From the NCBI GenBank assembly GCA_037893225.1, contig JAZGUH010000452.1, positions 744,001-808,000 on the forward strand: DNA of 64,000 nucleotides, read 5' to 3'. Made by a program: the position numbers and the translations under genes. Below, one piece after another: positions 1 through 12,000 of the stretch; position 1 is the stretch's first letter, and every line of letters begins with the position of its first letter. The stretch comes from Hippasteria phrygiana (Eukaryota; Echinodermata; Asteroidea; Valvatida; Goniasteridae). The notes under the pieces are model-generated. The model did no database searches, was not told the DNA's origin, and saw only the letters and a list, made by a program, of their open reading frames with translations.

Positions 1-310
1 ATTTTTTTTTTTTTACGCATGTAAGGGTCGGTCCGATTAAAAAAATTTATACATTGAATTTTTTCTACCTAATTCAACAATTTTCGTGATCGTGGCTCAC
101 TCAAGTATTAAGAAATAACAGGCATCTGAAAATTGTGACCAAATTCAATATAACACAAAGGAATTCTGGGAAGGACAGAAACCATGGCTTTCATGTGGCA
201 TGCTGTCTATAAAGAGTTGATCTCTAGTCTTTTTTTCAAGTCGTTAGACAAGTCGTAGGCAGACACTTACACCAACTGCTCAGAATGTGCGCCGAACTTT
301 TACGTCATGA

Positions 311-463
311 TGACGTCATCACATGTCATGTGACGTCATCTTAAAGGTGCATTTTTTGAAGCCATATATCTACAAAAGTACAAGTCAGATTAAGTTAAAA
401 CGTGGTATTTAGTTATGCCAGCATGTGTTAGATGAAAATTTATGTGACGTCACGATGACGTCA
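311..463. promoter_or_regulatory. Four TGACGTCA octamers
   Basis: Perfect palindromic TGACGTCA (consensus CRE) at 311-318, 331-338, 445-452 and 456-463, with further TGATGACGTCA context. CREB/ATF-type binding is known for this octamer; function here is inference. The near-inverted arrangement also fits remnants of a foldback repeat. Confidence 0.45.
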
Positions 464-1228
464 TCGGCTAATTTTCTATAATTTTTTTCATTTTTGAAAT
501 TTCATTTAAATCACATAATTTTACACAAAAAAACAAAACAGCCCTGTGTTTGTCCACAAACACTGCACCAGATGTCTAGTTATTATTATTATTTAATATT
601 ATTATTATGGTACTCATATTGTATGAAGCAATTATGTGAAAATTGAATATCACTCAACATTTTGACAAACTTCTTTACGCATCTCCGCTATTATGAGTTG
701 CCATAGACCCATTAGTAACATTGCTGTGACTAATAAATCATGCAGTTTAGAAGAAATTCCGTCATCATAACATTACATACATGTAGTACATAGAGGCATA
801 TTTATTATTTTATGTATTTAGTTATTTAGTTATTTATTTATTTTTAGACTTGTTAATAGCCAAAGGTCATAACATGCAGTGCACAAAGGTCAAAGTTCAA
901 GAGTCACCTGCAGAGACAGAATCCCGGCTAAGAAATCCTGGTAAGCAAAATGGGTTAGCAGAGAGAAAGACAAGTGACATGTTTAGTTTGGAGGCACTTC
1001 CGAAATGTTTGTACGATTGCAACCTTGCATACGTGACTCTAGCATGGTTGTTAGTTTATAACATAAAGAAAATAATGTAATTAACATGAAATGGCAACGT
1101 GCAGAGTAAATGAAAAGGATGGGGGTATACGACATAAGTTGCAGGAATAGAGAACGTCAATGGGGATGAACACTAATGATGAAAACAGGTAATACTTAGA
1201 CAAAATGATGAAGGTGACAGGTGATGCT

Positions 1229-1533
1229 AGGGACAGGAGGCACGATGACAATGGGGACAGGAGACACGATGACAATGGGGACAGGAGGCACGGTGACAAT
1301 GGGGACAGGAGGCACGGTGACAATGGGGACAGGAGGCACGGTGACAATGGGGACAGGAGGCACGGTGACAATGGGGACAGGAGGCACGGTGACAATGGGG
1401 ACAGGAGGCACGGTGACAATGGGGACAGGAGGCACGGTGACAATGGGGACCAGAGGCACGCTGACAATGGGGACAGGAGGCACGCTGACAATGGGGACAG
1501 GAGGCACGCTGACAATGGGGACAGGAGGCACGA
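1229..1533. repeat. Minisatellite, 24-bp unit, about 12-13 copies
   Basis: Tandem copies of GACAATGGGGACAGGAGGCAC plus a variable GGT/GAT/GCT triplet. The unit is divisible by three, so it opens long frames on both strands; these are artefacts of the repeat. Variants (AGACACGAT, CCAGAGGCACGCT) mark the array ends. Confidence 0.95.
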
Positions 1534-1654
1534 CAAATGAAGGAAAATGAGGAGAGTCTCATGAAGACGATGACAAAGTAAGGACTGCAATTCATGAAGG
1601 TGACAATCGTGACTGAAATAACGAATATGATGATCAAGGTAATGACAATGATAG

Positions 1655-1700
1655 GATGGTGGTGATGGTGGTGATGGTGGTGATGGTGGTGATGGTGGTG
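1655..1700. repeat. GGTGATGGT tandem tract
   Basis: Nine-bp units of ATGGTGGTG repeated about five times, close to the 24-bp minisatellite. Confidence 0.9.
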
Positions 1701-2059
1701 AAGTGTAGTGATGAAGCAAGACGTCTAAATACATTCTGGAATTTCTTCTTGGCAAAAGGGAATATTATTGCACAGGTTAAATTCATTCGTTTTAATGTGC
1801 ATGGTTAAATACAACTCAAATTTCTCTCACACGTACAGTGCATGCTTATACATACATATGCGGGGCCACCTTTTGCAAACAAACACAAACAATATTGGTG
1901 ACAGACAGGGTGACAAATCCTACGACAAATCACCTGAGACTCAAAAAAGGAGAGCTTGCGGAGCTGCGTCGGTCCCACATCCTGAAACAAGGAGGAACAG
2001 GTCATGGAGGTCATGGAGGTTAAAGGTCAATCACATGAGAGGGATCACGGCAAGGGATT

Positions 2060-2179
2060 TGGGGTCATGAGTTCGGGGGTCATGAGTTCAGGGGTCATGA
2101 GTTCGGGGGTCATGAGTTCGGGGGGTCATGAGTTCGGGGGTCATGAGTTCGGGGGTCATGAGTTCGGGGGGGTCATGAG
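2060..2179. repeat. Tandem repeat, about 14-bp unit
   Basis: Eight to nine copies of GGGGTCATGAGTTC with G-run length variation. Confidence 0.92.
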
Positions 2180-2243
2180 CTACCTGTAGGTCCATGTGGC
2201 TGGCTCATGATTCATGTTAGAGGTTACGCATTGATAAGGGTTG

Positions 2244-2386
2244 AGGTCAGGGGTCAGAATGAATATACAACAGGGCCAGAGTGATGACTCTAAGGTCACA
2301 AGACCAGGGTCCATGAAGTCAGGATGATGAGTTTAAGGTCACAAGGTCAAGCTTCATGGGGTACTTGACCTTAAGGTCAAAGGTAA
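2244..2386. promoter_or_regulatory. Cluster of AGGTCA nuclear-receptor-type half-sites
   Basis: AGGTCA at 2244; AGGTCA-CA-AGGTCA (direct repeat, 2-bp spacer) at 2336-2349; TGACCT-TA-AGGTCA (everted pair) at 2366-2379, running into AGGTCAAAGGTAA (DR1-like). Nuclear receptors bind such half-sites; here they lie beside GGTCA-containing tandem repeats and may be repeat-derived. Confidence 0.3.
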
Positions 2387-2855
2387 TGTGGTTATTGATA
2401 TTACTAGGACATAATTATATGGGCTGACAAAAGATTATGGGATATTAAACGTGCCGATTAGTCAAATTTTAAACATTTATCAACTTCTTGACTAATTGCA
2501 AGGTCAGCCGAGACAAATTTAGCATGTTTGCAAATATGACTCAAAGTTTCTGCCGAACCATTTTTTTAAAAAGAAAATGCCAGAGATGACAAGAACTATT
2601 TAGAAAAATGATAGATGAGAAATCAAATAAAGAAACGGGGGAAAAAAACATTTAAAAATCTACCAAGCATTTGCTTTGCAATCACAGAGACCGACATTTT
2701 GAGAGAGTCCAAAATAGCGTGGCAAAGGAGAAGATGAAAGATGCCCAAAAAGCTGAGAAGTACAGACGACCACCAAGAATCAAAGCTCAAAAGACAAGAC
2801 TGATTCAGGCCCTGAAGGTTTCTCTCATGTCGGAGTGAAAATCTCATCCACTTAC

Positions 2856-3002
2856 TTTCAGCGGCAGCCCCTTTTCCTTCCTCTCATTGTACATCTCTCT
2901 CATATCAAAGATCTTGTTCTCCAACTTTTCCACGGACCAGATCTGAGTTCCCCGGTCTTTTCTCTTGACCTGAATGGCTGGCTCACTTACAATAGCTCCC
3001 CT
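2856..3002 (-). CDS. KIF13: KIF13 exon (last seen): stalk, start of the post-FHA conserved region
   Basis: Phase 0 to 0, 49 codons, starting [15 protein letters not shown] and including [17 protein letters not shown], as in vertebrate KIF13 (QIWSLEKLDNRLLDMRD). Acceptor TTTCAG, donor GTAAGT. Ends at GLPLK. This segment leads into the DUF3694-type region of KIF1/KIF13. Confidence 0.93.
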
Positions 3003-6000
3003 CTGAAATACGCAACAAAATATTCACTTTCAGTCTGAATTTGTTCTATTTACAACATCTGCTGTACAAGTGTCTCATAACAAACCTTGAGAAAAATGAA
3101 AAAATAGAGGGTGAACTTGGAGCTTCGCATGGCAACATTTTGTAAGGTAAGGTGACAAACATCGCTCTTACTTTTCTGTTTGGGGTGAGATTACAAGCCG
3201 GTATCTGCAGCGTGACTCGGAATTCGGTGAGTTTTCCCATTTCTTCTCCCAGGAAGTTGGCCTCTCGGACTAGCGCATTAGCCTTGACGACCTCCTCACG
3301 CAACCTCGCGAGGCTCTGGCGAAATAACTCATCTCTGCCAAAACAGAAAGAACATCAGTGATCAATAACAAATATTAAATTTCAAAATATTGATATGTCT
3401 GGATATGTGAATGATTTATGAGAGTGAGGAATGGATTATTTGTTACGTATTTAATCCTCCAAAAATCAATTTGGCCCTGTCAATACAATGGCAAATCCCG
3501 TTTGCACCATAAAATAAGGCAAATCAAAGCTATAGATTTGGTGGATTTGAGATTGTTAATTATAATGGCTTTGAACTTTTGCAGTGGCTAGCAAATGAGA
3601 TACAGATGGTATCTGTTCACGATTGCTCAGAGGATATTGCTTGCAGTTTTTTTCCTGTGATTATGGCATGTCTACTAATACTGCATGTACATGTATGAAA
3701 TACAAGTCAGTTTAATATGCATTCATAAGACTTCCATGTTAAAATTGATGAGTGGGAACTTCTATATTGAGTCAGTGTCCTCAAGGAATGTAATTATAAA
3801 CTTCTCTTTCAAGTTCTGAAGGATCCAAAGATGTATAAATACAAAGAATACATACATGTAGAAAGATAGAGTGCAGTGTATGCAGGCATGCAACTTGGAA
3901 TTAACAAAAAAAACGAGGAAATTCTAATCTTTACACGATTCTGTAGTGTTTTTCAATTTTCAGTGGTATAAGTCTGAAGTGAAAAATGAGGAAATCAGCT
4001 GATCGGAGGAAAAGTTGCATGCCTGTGTATGAAAAAAGTCAAGAGTTCTGATGTGACTCGTCATGATGTGTTGTGGACTTAGCTTCCGTGACAGATGAAT
4101 TACCTGACATAAATGGGTACGTTTTACTGTTACCCCTCTCCCAAGGTGCCCCGCCCATCAGAGTTAAGCCAATTGTATTTCCTCTCTGTAGTCCTCGCCC
4201 CCCCCCCCCCTCCCACCACCGAAAAAACAAAAAACACCCCTGGTGCCCCCTGTAAATTTTACACAAGTGGTGAAAGGTTGGATGAATGTAACTGTCCGAT
4301 GTTGATCGTGTGATTGTGAAGGCATGGTGGCAAGAGAAAATAATCTCAACTTACTCCGGCTGGAGAGAGGTGGAACTAAAGGGAGAAATACTATCAAGAC
4401 TGCAAGAGGAGTTTGAGAAAAAAAACACAAAAGCTGAGGACAGACCTCGGAAAAAGGGAATTCTGGTTTGGTTGTAAGAAAAACACAGGAATGTTAGCTC
4501 CTAAAATCATAATGCGTCAACAGTATTTAACACAGGAAAGACTCTTGCATGCTAAAACCCTGTGTAACCTCATGCGAATGGATGTTATTGATGGAATGCC
4601 AGGGTGCCGGGCTCTCACTGAAAGGGCTGTGCAGCCAAGCGTAAATGCGAAGAATTGGCGCCACACTGAAAAAAATTACCCTATTTATCACACTTGAAAC
4701 CCCTCTTTCGTGTAAATGAAAGCTTTGTATGAAAATGCCCAATCCATTCATTACACTCCTATTTAAGAACAACATAGTTGAAACATGAATGGATTGAGTA
4801 CGTGCAGGAATGTGCCTATATACATCAACCGGCCAGGTGGTCTTTTTCAAACCGCGACTATGGCCATTGTGCATAATCAATAGGTTAACAGAATAATTAC
4901 AGTGCAACTCATAGACACACGTGCATTCTGAGTGACATTAAAGTTGATAAGAAGAGTGAATTTCTTGTAAGAAAAGACGCCACATTTTGATTGTACCCTA
5001 CCTCTCCTCAGCCCATTCCTTGTACTTCAGGTTCTGTCCGCTGTCCATACTAGCTTCACTTCCAGGACTCTGGTCTGAGAAGTAAGCAGTGTCGGTCCTC
5101 TCCATGGGTCTCTGTGGCATCAGCTGTTTCCTCAAGGATTCTAGCTCTCTCTCGTACTTCTCCCGTTGTTTCTCTAAGGCCCCCCTCTTATCTTTCTGGT
5201 GTTGGGTTTCAAGGAGTTTCATGGCGGCTTGGACGGGATCTGAGTTGGTAAAATATTTCAGGGTTTTTTTTCCCGGCGTTTATGTCACATTGTTTTTTCA
5301 AGGATCGAAGTGATCTCCACTGGAACTCAACTATCACAAACAGATTCGCAATTTACGTATATTTTCACTGCTATGGTCATTTGGTAAAGAGAATGATGGA
5401 ATACACTGAATACAACAATTTGGGAGCGAAAGGATATTCATCGAACATTCAGTAAAGTGGTGTTCATCACAGCAAAGTTCTACTGTACGATGAGGTCATT
5501 ATTTATTTAATTATAATTCATTCCTTGACTATACGGCATTATGGGTTTATGACTTCTGACTAGCGCCCCCGAACCAAGACACTGACAATTTGGGAGATCG
5601 CCAATGTAAGGCAAGATAGCTTAGTTGGTAGAGAGCCGGTAGGGTATTCCGGATGTCGCAGGTTCAAATCCCACTCCTGCCAGTTTTCTTTGCTCACTTT
5701 GAAAATATAATTTTCAAACTTTTTAGAGAGAACATGATAAAGAATACATTGTTTTAGAGATGGGATGAAAACCCTGTAATGATTTTCTGGGAAACTCACA
5801 GAATCAGGCAGGGATGGAAAACCAGATCCACATGTCAGCCCAGGCTGGATTCGGACCCAGATCAAAGATGGTTAATACTTACCATTAGTCATCTCTTTCA
5901 TCATGACTTCATTCTGGGCATAGACAAAGTCATAGTTAGAATTCTGAGGCTCCATTTCGGGAGTAGATGCACCACTGGACCCTACAGAACAAGAAACAGA

Positions 6001-9000
6001 ATTCACGAGGTCATAGGTCAAACTATCCAGCAAAAGAAAAACAAAACTTGCATCTTGTTAGGCGAGTGTAAAGTTTATCTCATGCCAATATGCTCATCAG
6101 GCCAGTGCTTATATCCATTCCCTTCACATTAAACAGTAAGCCAGTTCGGTCTTTTAACTGCGCATGTGCACAATGACATTTTATCCCAAATGATCCGCAT
6201 GAACTAACGCGCGCGTGTGAACGCAAAAGGTGGTCACACAACGTGCCCGTGTTAAATTCAATCAGAGCGGGCGTTCGCGTAACATGGCGTGACATTACGT
6301 CAGCAATTTTATTCCGAATAACCTTTGACCTTTGAGATACCGAACTGGCTAATTGATAATATTTAAATTCCCCTGGCCATGCTGCCTGTCCATCACAAGT
6401 TGCTCCCAACTTTCGCTAGTACCTATTTCGACTCCTAGGTTGCAAAAATGCAATTGTGATAAAGTAACCTGCTCAAGGACACAAGCGCCATGTCTGGCCA
6501 GGCTGGGATCCAAATATTAACATGTTGACTGCCAGCCATAATTTATAGGGCGCCACCACATTGCCACTGATGATCTTTGCTTTCAAGCTGTCTCTACCGA
6601 TCACAACCATTCCATACATTGATGTACTCATACTGCCAGCAGCGTATTTGATGCGTCTTCGGTGATGCCAGAGTATTCAATTACCATAACAATAGCGTTT
6701 GGTTCACTACGAGTATACTCGTAGTGGCAGAATCCGGTACACCTGTCACTACGAATATACTCGTAGTCGGCATTCAACGTGTTAACAGACGAACGCAGGC
6801 TTCTTTTTTACTCGGTTGACATTTAAGCATTTAAGAGGGGAACGGGGACGTAAGAGGTGCAATCAATTCTTACCAACTCCTGGTGGTCTTGGGCAGTTGA
6901 TACGGAAGAAGTGATAGTTGCCTAAGAGTATCCTATCACCATGTCGGAGTGCTGTCCGGACTGTTATTGCAGAGCCATTCACACAACATCTAAGGAAAAT
7001 CACAATGTGACATTAAACTAGTGTCAAATTGACCATAGGTTAATACGTTAAAGTCATGATTCAATCTGTCCCTCTATTTGTAAGTCATTTAACATTTTGT
7101 TTGAATTTTCGGTCAGTGCCCGGGTGTGTGGTGTTTTTTTAATCTGTCAGCAAGCCATTTGAAGGCTGAAATTAACACTTTCAATTTCAAACTTGGAATA
7201 TCCTGGGCTGTGTTGATCTTGAGGTCAAGTGTGTAAAATGTATGGTAATGAAAGGGTCAAGTGCTAACTTTAAGCGCAAACTGGTCCACGAAATGTTCAG
7301 CCTAGTCACCTACCACCTTCCTATTCTAGTATTTTATTTATTTTATTCATGTTTGTCCATCTGACTATTGTTTTGTCTGTCCGTTCTCTTCCTGACTTAC
7401 TTTGCTCCATCGATCGGTATTAAGTACACGTCCATCTCATTCTGGACATCAATGATGCAATGCTGTGGCATGATGCCAAGACCGTTCAGCTGGATGTCCT
7501 GTTTCTCCTCAGAGTCCACTCCACCGACCAATGTGTGTTGCTGTTAGAGAAGACGGTCACAGACATGCTAAACAAGTATTCCAAACTAATATAGAAGAGT
7601 CTCTGGGATTGGTCAATATTCTTTTCCAACTTAAATTGTTTGTAGTTGTAGAAATGAGTTGAACAACCTTTTTGATAGGTTTTGTAGTCACTGATGATGA
7701 GTACACAAGAATGATTACGTCAAGCAGGACAGCACAGCTGCTTTTGAAACCGAAGTCTATTTTTAAATCTGCACCAGGGGTAAAATTCACGGAGCTGTTA
7801 ACAATTTGCTTAGTAGCACAGGAAAGATCCGCTTAGCAAAAATGTTACCAGCCAAAATGCTGTGTGAAATATACTGCTTGTGACTGGTTCCCAGCTTATT
7901 TTTACTTAGCACGTAATTTTTTTTATGGAAGTCGCCCAATACAAGGCTAAAAAAGTCACTTTAGGTTAATGGCTACAACAGAGGTGGTGGGGTTGGCTAC
8001 AATTTAGGTTGCCAGCCCTACCACCCTTACGGTTTTCCTGGGCCCTGATCTAAATCGACACGGATACCAAAGAAATACCCAATTTTCAGACCTATAGACC
8101 CAGGCGGGGTAACTTCCACGGTTTGGTAAGACCAACTCACCTCCCCTAGAAGAAAGCTAAGTAATACTTACTTTCACAGCTTTCTGGTGCCAGAAATTGA
8201 ATGACAGAGTTTATACGGGCTGGTTGAGTTTCAAGGTTATGGTTGTAACACCTTCCGAAACTCACAAGATGAAACCTTTAAGGACTCCAAAATGAGTCTG
8301 GCTGTACTGACCTTGAGATAGTAGACAAGTAGTTCATTGAGTGAGGGATCAGCATTCAGGTTGACCAGAAAGCATCTGTTGCGCTCGACTTTAATCCCAG
8401 ACATCTGGACAGAGATGCCCATCTTTTCCAAGGTTTGTTGTCTCTCCTAATGCAGAAAACATCCCAACGTTTACATAGCAAATAAGTGATCAACTTTACC
8501 AAAAAAATGATTGCCGTCAAATTATGTTTTGGAATTTGCACAAAATTAAACCAACACACACACACACACACAGTCATGTAAACGGGTGCAATCGTGGACC
8601 TCCCATTGTTCCTCTTTTGTTTATACTCTAACTTTTTCGGAAGGCCTCCCATTGGTTTTGTACACGATTTTCAATCGTGGACGTTAGGTCAAACGTGGAC
8701 CCCTTTGTCTACGCCCGAATTCTTTTGTCCTAGGTCCACGATTGCCGGCATATACAAACTCACACACACACACACACAGGATCTGCGACATCCCTTGTAC
8801 GACATCCCTCGGCAGTAAACCTAAGCATCCTTTAATTATTCAGGGGCCTCTTTCAGGCTTTGACAAAGTCAAAAGATAATTGACTTCAAAGTTTAAAAGT
8901 CAGAGTTATTTATAAACGTTTCAATGAGAAATTGTGAAACTTTTTGAACCAAGTTGTTACCTTATGAACTTCTTCCGTCTTCAGGAGTTTTTCCTCCCAG

Positions 9001-12000
9001 CTTAGCGTCATCTCTTTCATCAGCTTCTCTGATTCATGTAGTCTCTCCTTTAAGGTGTCAGCCTTCATACTCTAAGGGTGAAGAACAAAATGACCACAAC
9101 TGACCATTCAGTGACTGAGAAGAAAGCTGAGTTTTGAACACAGCGAGACAGAGAGACTGACAGACAGACTGGCAAAAACAGCCCATCATGATTCCTGTCT
9201 TCTGTGCAATCAATCCTATGTGAAGACCGGTGCAGCACGGTCCTGCAGTCGTTTACAATGTCAAAACCCCGTACAAGTCTTCTGAATATTGGTTCACTCC
9301 TAGCCAAGGGCTCACTGTGATTGTGTCCCCGAGCAAGACACTTTGCTACAATTGTTTCTCTCTAACCTAAAGCAAACAGGGACCCGTGGGGCAGAGCACT
9401 GCAATAGTTGCCTCTGGGCCGTGTATGCTTCACAGGGGGTTGAGGTTTCTAAAGTCCTTGCTTGTTGACCAGTTGTAGGAATTTCTTTATGTAAATTCGC
9501 CCCAAATAAGGCTAAAAGCCACTCGAGGTATGGAGCTACAGAGGGAAAAAAAGAGTCAAAGATGCAAGAGGTAGGAATAAATATTCCTCTTGAAACAGAA
9601 AAGATCGTAAGATGAAGGGAAACATGCACCAGGCAAGGAATTCCATAGAGATACAGAATGAGGGAAATACAGTATATTGGTGGGAACAGGCAGAAAGCCA
9701 AGTTTCACACTCAAACACCCTAACTGGAGGAACCAAGCTGGACAAGCCGGTGGAACATTTACCGAAAAATACTGCTTTGATACTGTTAAGAAAGTTCTTT
9801 TATGGAAGCCGTTAATTATTTGTTATCATGACATCATACATACCACGGCTTCCTTCAGCTGCTTCTTGAGAGAATCAACCTCCTCTCTTAGTTCCCGAAT
9901 AATCTATATGAGACGATAAACAAGATTGAGAGCTTCTTCAAAATGAGATGGGTTATTCATTGGTGCTTGGTTTGGGATGTTTGTCAGATGTGAAGCAACT
10001 ACTCATTGAGTATCAGAGCTGTAGTCGAGTCCCTGCAAGTCCTTTGACAAGTCCTTTTGCAAGCCCAGTCAGAAGTGCTTTCATAAAGCCGGTCACAAGT
10101 AACTGGATGAACAATGACAAAGGAATGCCTTTGTCAAAGCTCATTTGAATAGCTTGTGATTGGACTTAGGACTGGAGGGCTTGTGATTGACTTATAGGGA
10201 CTTGCAGGGACTTGTGATGGACTCGACTACGGCCCTGTTGAGAATTGAATTTAAAATATGACTAATATGATACTTTATAGGGAAATATCAAATATCCAAC
10301 TCTGATTACGAGAGAGATATATAAGATATATTAAAAGACCAAGCCATCTTGATGATATCTCAGATACACAAAATTATTCTAAAAGGTGTTTAATGCATAA
10401 ATTCAATAAAAATATCTTCAGTTTCACATGAGACTCATCTTGCAGCTGACTAAAGCCAGAAATATGATTTTTTGTGTCAAAATGGATACTCACCCTTGCA
10501 TTAGGATCCTCGTTAATAACGGCATGGTTAACAATTCTCTTTGCTCTGTCTGCATATCTTAACGTCGATAACGTCTCCTCATAATTATCACTAGATGGAC
10601 TGATTGTAGCGACCATAACCGTCTTACTGTTTCCTCCCAAACACTCCTGTAAAGTTTCAAAATTGTCAAACTCACCGTCAATGTGAACATTTTAACAGAG
10701 AACCTAAAACTTTAATGCTAAGCTCCCACAGTATTTTGTCCAGACCCCCTGCCCAATGTAACGACATCATGCGTTGTCAACGAGAGAAGCCTGCTCTGTG
10801 CAACCATATACAACAGCTATGCAGAGATGTAGTCGAGTCCATCACAAGTCCCTGCAAGTCCATCACAAGCCCTCCAGTCATAATCCCAATCACAAGATAT
10901 TCAATGAGCTTTGACAAAGGCATTCCTTTGTCATTGTTATCCAGTTACTTGTGACCGGCTTCATGAAAGGACTTCTGACTGGACTTGCGAAAGGACTTGC
11001 GAAAGGACTTGCGAAAGGACTTGCGAAAGGACTTGCAGGGACTTGACTACAACTCTGCAGCTACGTATAACAAAGTCTTTTGTTCACAGTTTAGATCGAC
11101 ATAATTCCACAGAATGGTAAACCTGTTTCACCTTGTTGCATCCAGCAAGGTAGACAAAATATATAAGTCGAATATAATACTAGTATTTTTTGGGTGGTGG
11201 GTGGGCCATGGGGGGGGGGGGGGGGGATCTGAAGCATCGTTTCGTCCCTAATTACCTTCAGAAGCCAGGTGAGTACGGAATCACGATAAGGCACAAAGAA
11301 ATTCTTCTTCTTCCCTTTACTTAGCGCCGAATGGTCGGCTAGCGCCGATATTACCAGACCTAGCGTTGTAAGAGACCTGGAACAAAAATTAGACACCTGT
11401 TATCACACCAAGATTGGCATTGAAGTAATCAAATTTTGCAACCAAAAGTCACTCCGGTTTAAATATCAAGGACATTTCTAGTTAAAATCATGATGAGGAA
11501 ATTTCTGATTGTTTTTACTTGTTGATATTGCCGCCTTCTCTAAGCCTGTCACCCGTTGATCCAGTCTTCTGAACTCGTTCACTGCCAGCCAGATCGACGA
11601 GACTTATCTTACTTACTTTCTCACCAGACACCTGAGAACAGACAAATATGAAATCATTGAGGAGACATTTTTATCTGCACAATTCAAGGACTTTTAAAAA
11701 TGTGTATGTGGAGAGAAAACAATGAGGAAAACCCAGTCAACACATTGACCTCAGGAGGGACTCGAACCCAAGTCACAGAGGTGGAAGGCGCGGAAAGTAC
11801 CACCGCTTATCAGATCTCCTCCCCTGCAACCATGGCAACTATTCCCAACGTCTCAAAATTGGCACAGAACAGTCGAAAAGTCAGCAGAGATGCATTTGTG
11901 ACAGTGCTCCTCCTGAAACCAACTTCCTTCCCCAGGAAGATCATTTTACACAACTCAAAAGGTCACAAGACCACCTGGTGTACTTTGTTCAGAGCTTTAC

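Larger units (their letters stand above)
1..2855 (-). other. Intron of KIF13 gene running off the left edge
   Basis: No further KIF13 exon was found downstream of the exon ending at 2856; the conserved block expected next (FKRADPFYD-like in vertebrate KIF13B) is not encoded here. The stretch holds CRE-type octamers, a 24-bp minisatellite, a GGTGAT-rich tract, a 14-bp tandem repeat and AGGTCA half-sites. Confidence 0.6.

Noticed and set aside
1081..1755. Long frames on both strands (up to 224 residues) rich in CLLSPLSP or GDRRHGDN repeats
   Set aside because: They are translations of the 24-bp minisatellite, open in several frames because the unit is divisible by three.
1229..2179. CRISPR-like direct repeats
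   Set aside because: No unique spacers; contiguous tandem repeats in an animal genome.
5617..5671. tRNA gene
   Set aside because: A and B boxes present but no consistent acceptor, D and anticodon stems; it repeats at 19119 and 43957, so it is a SINE.
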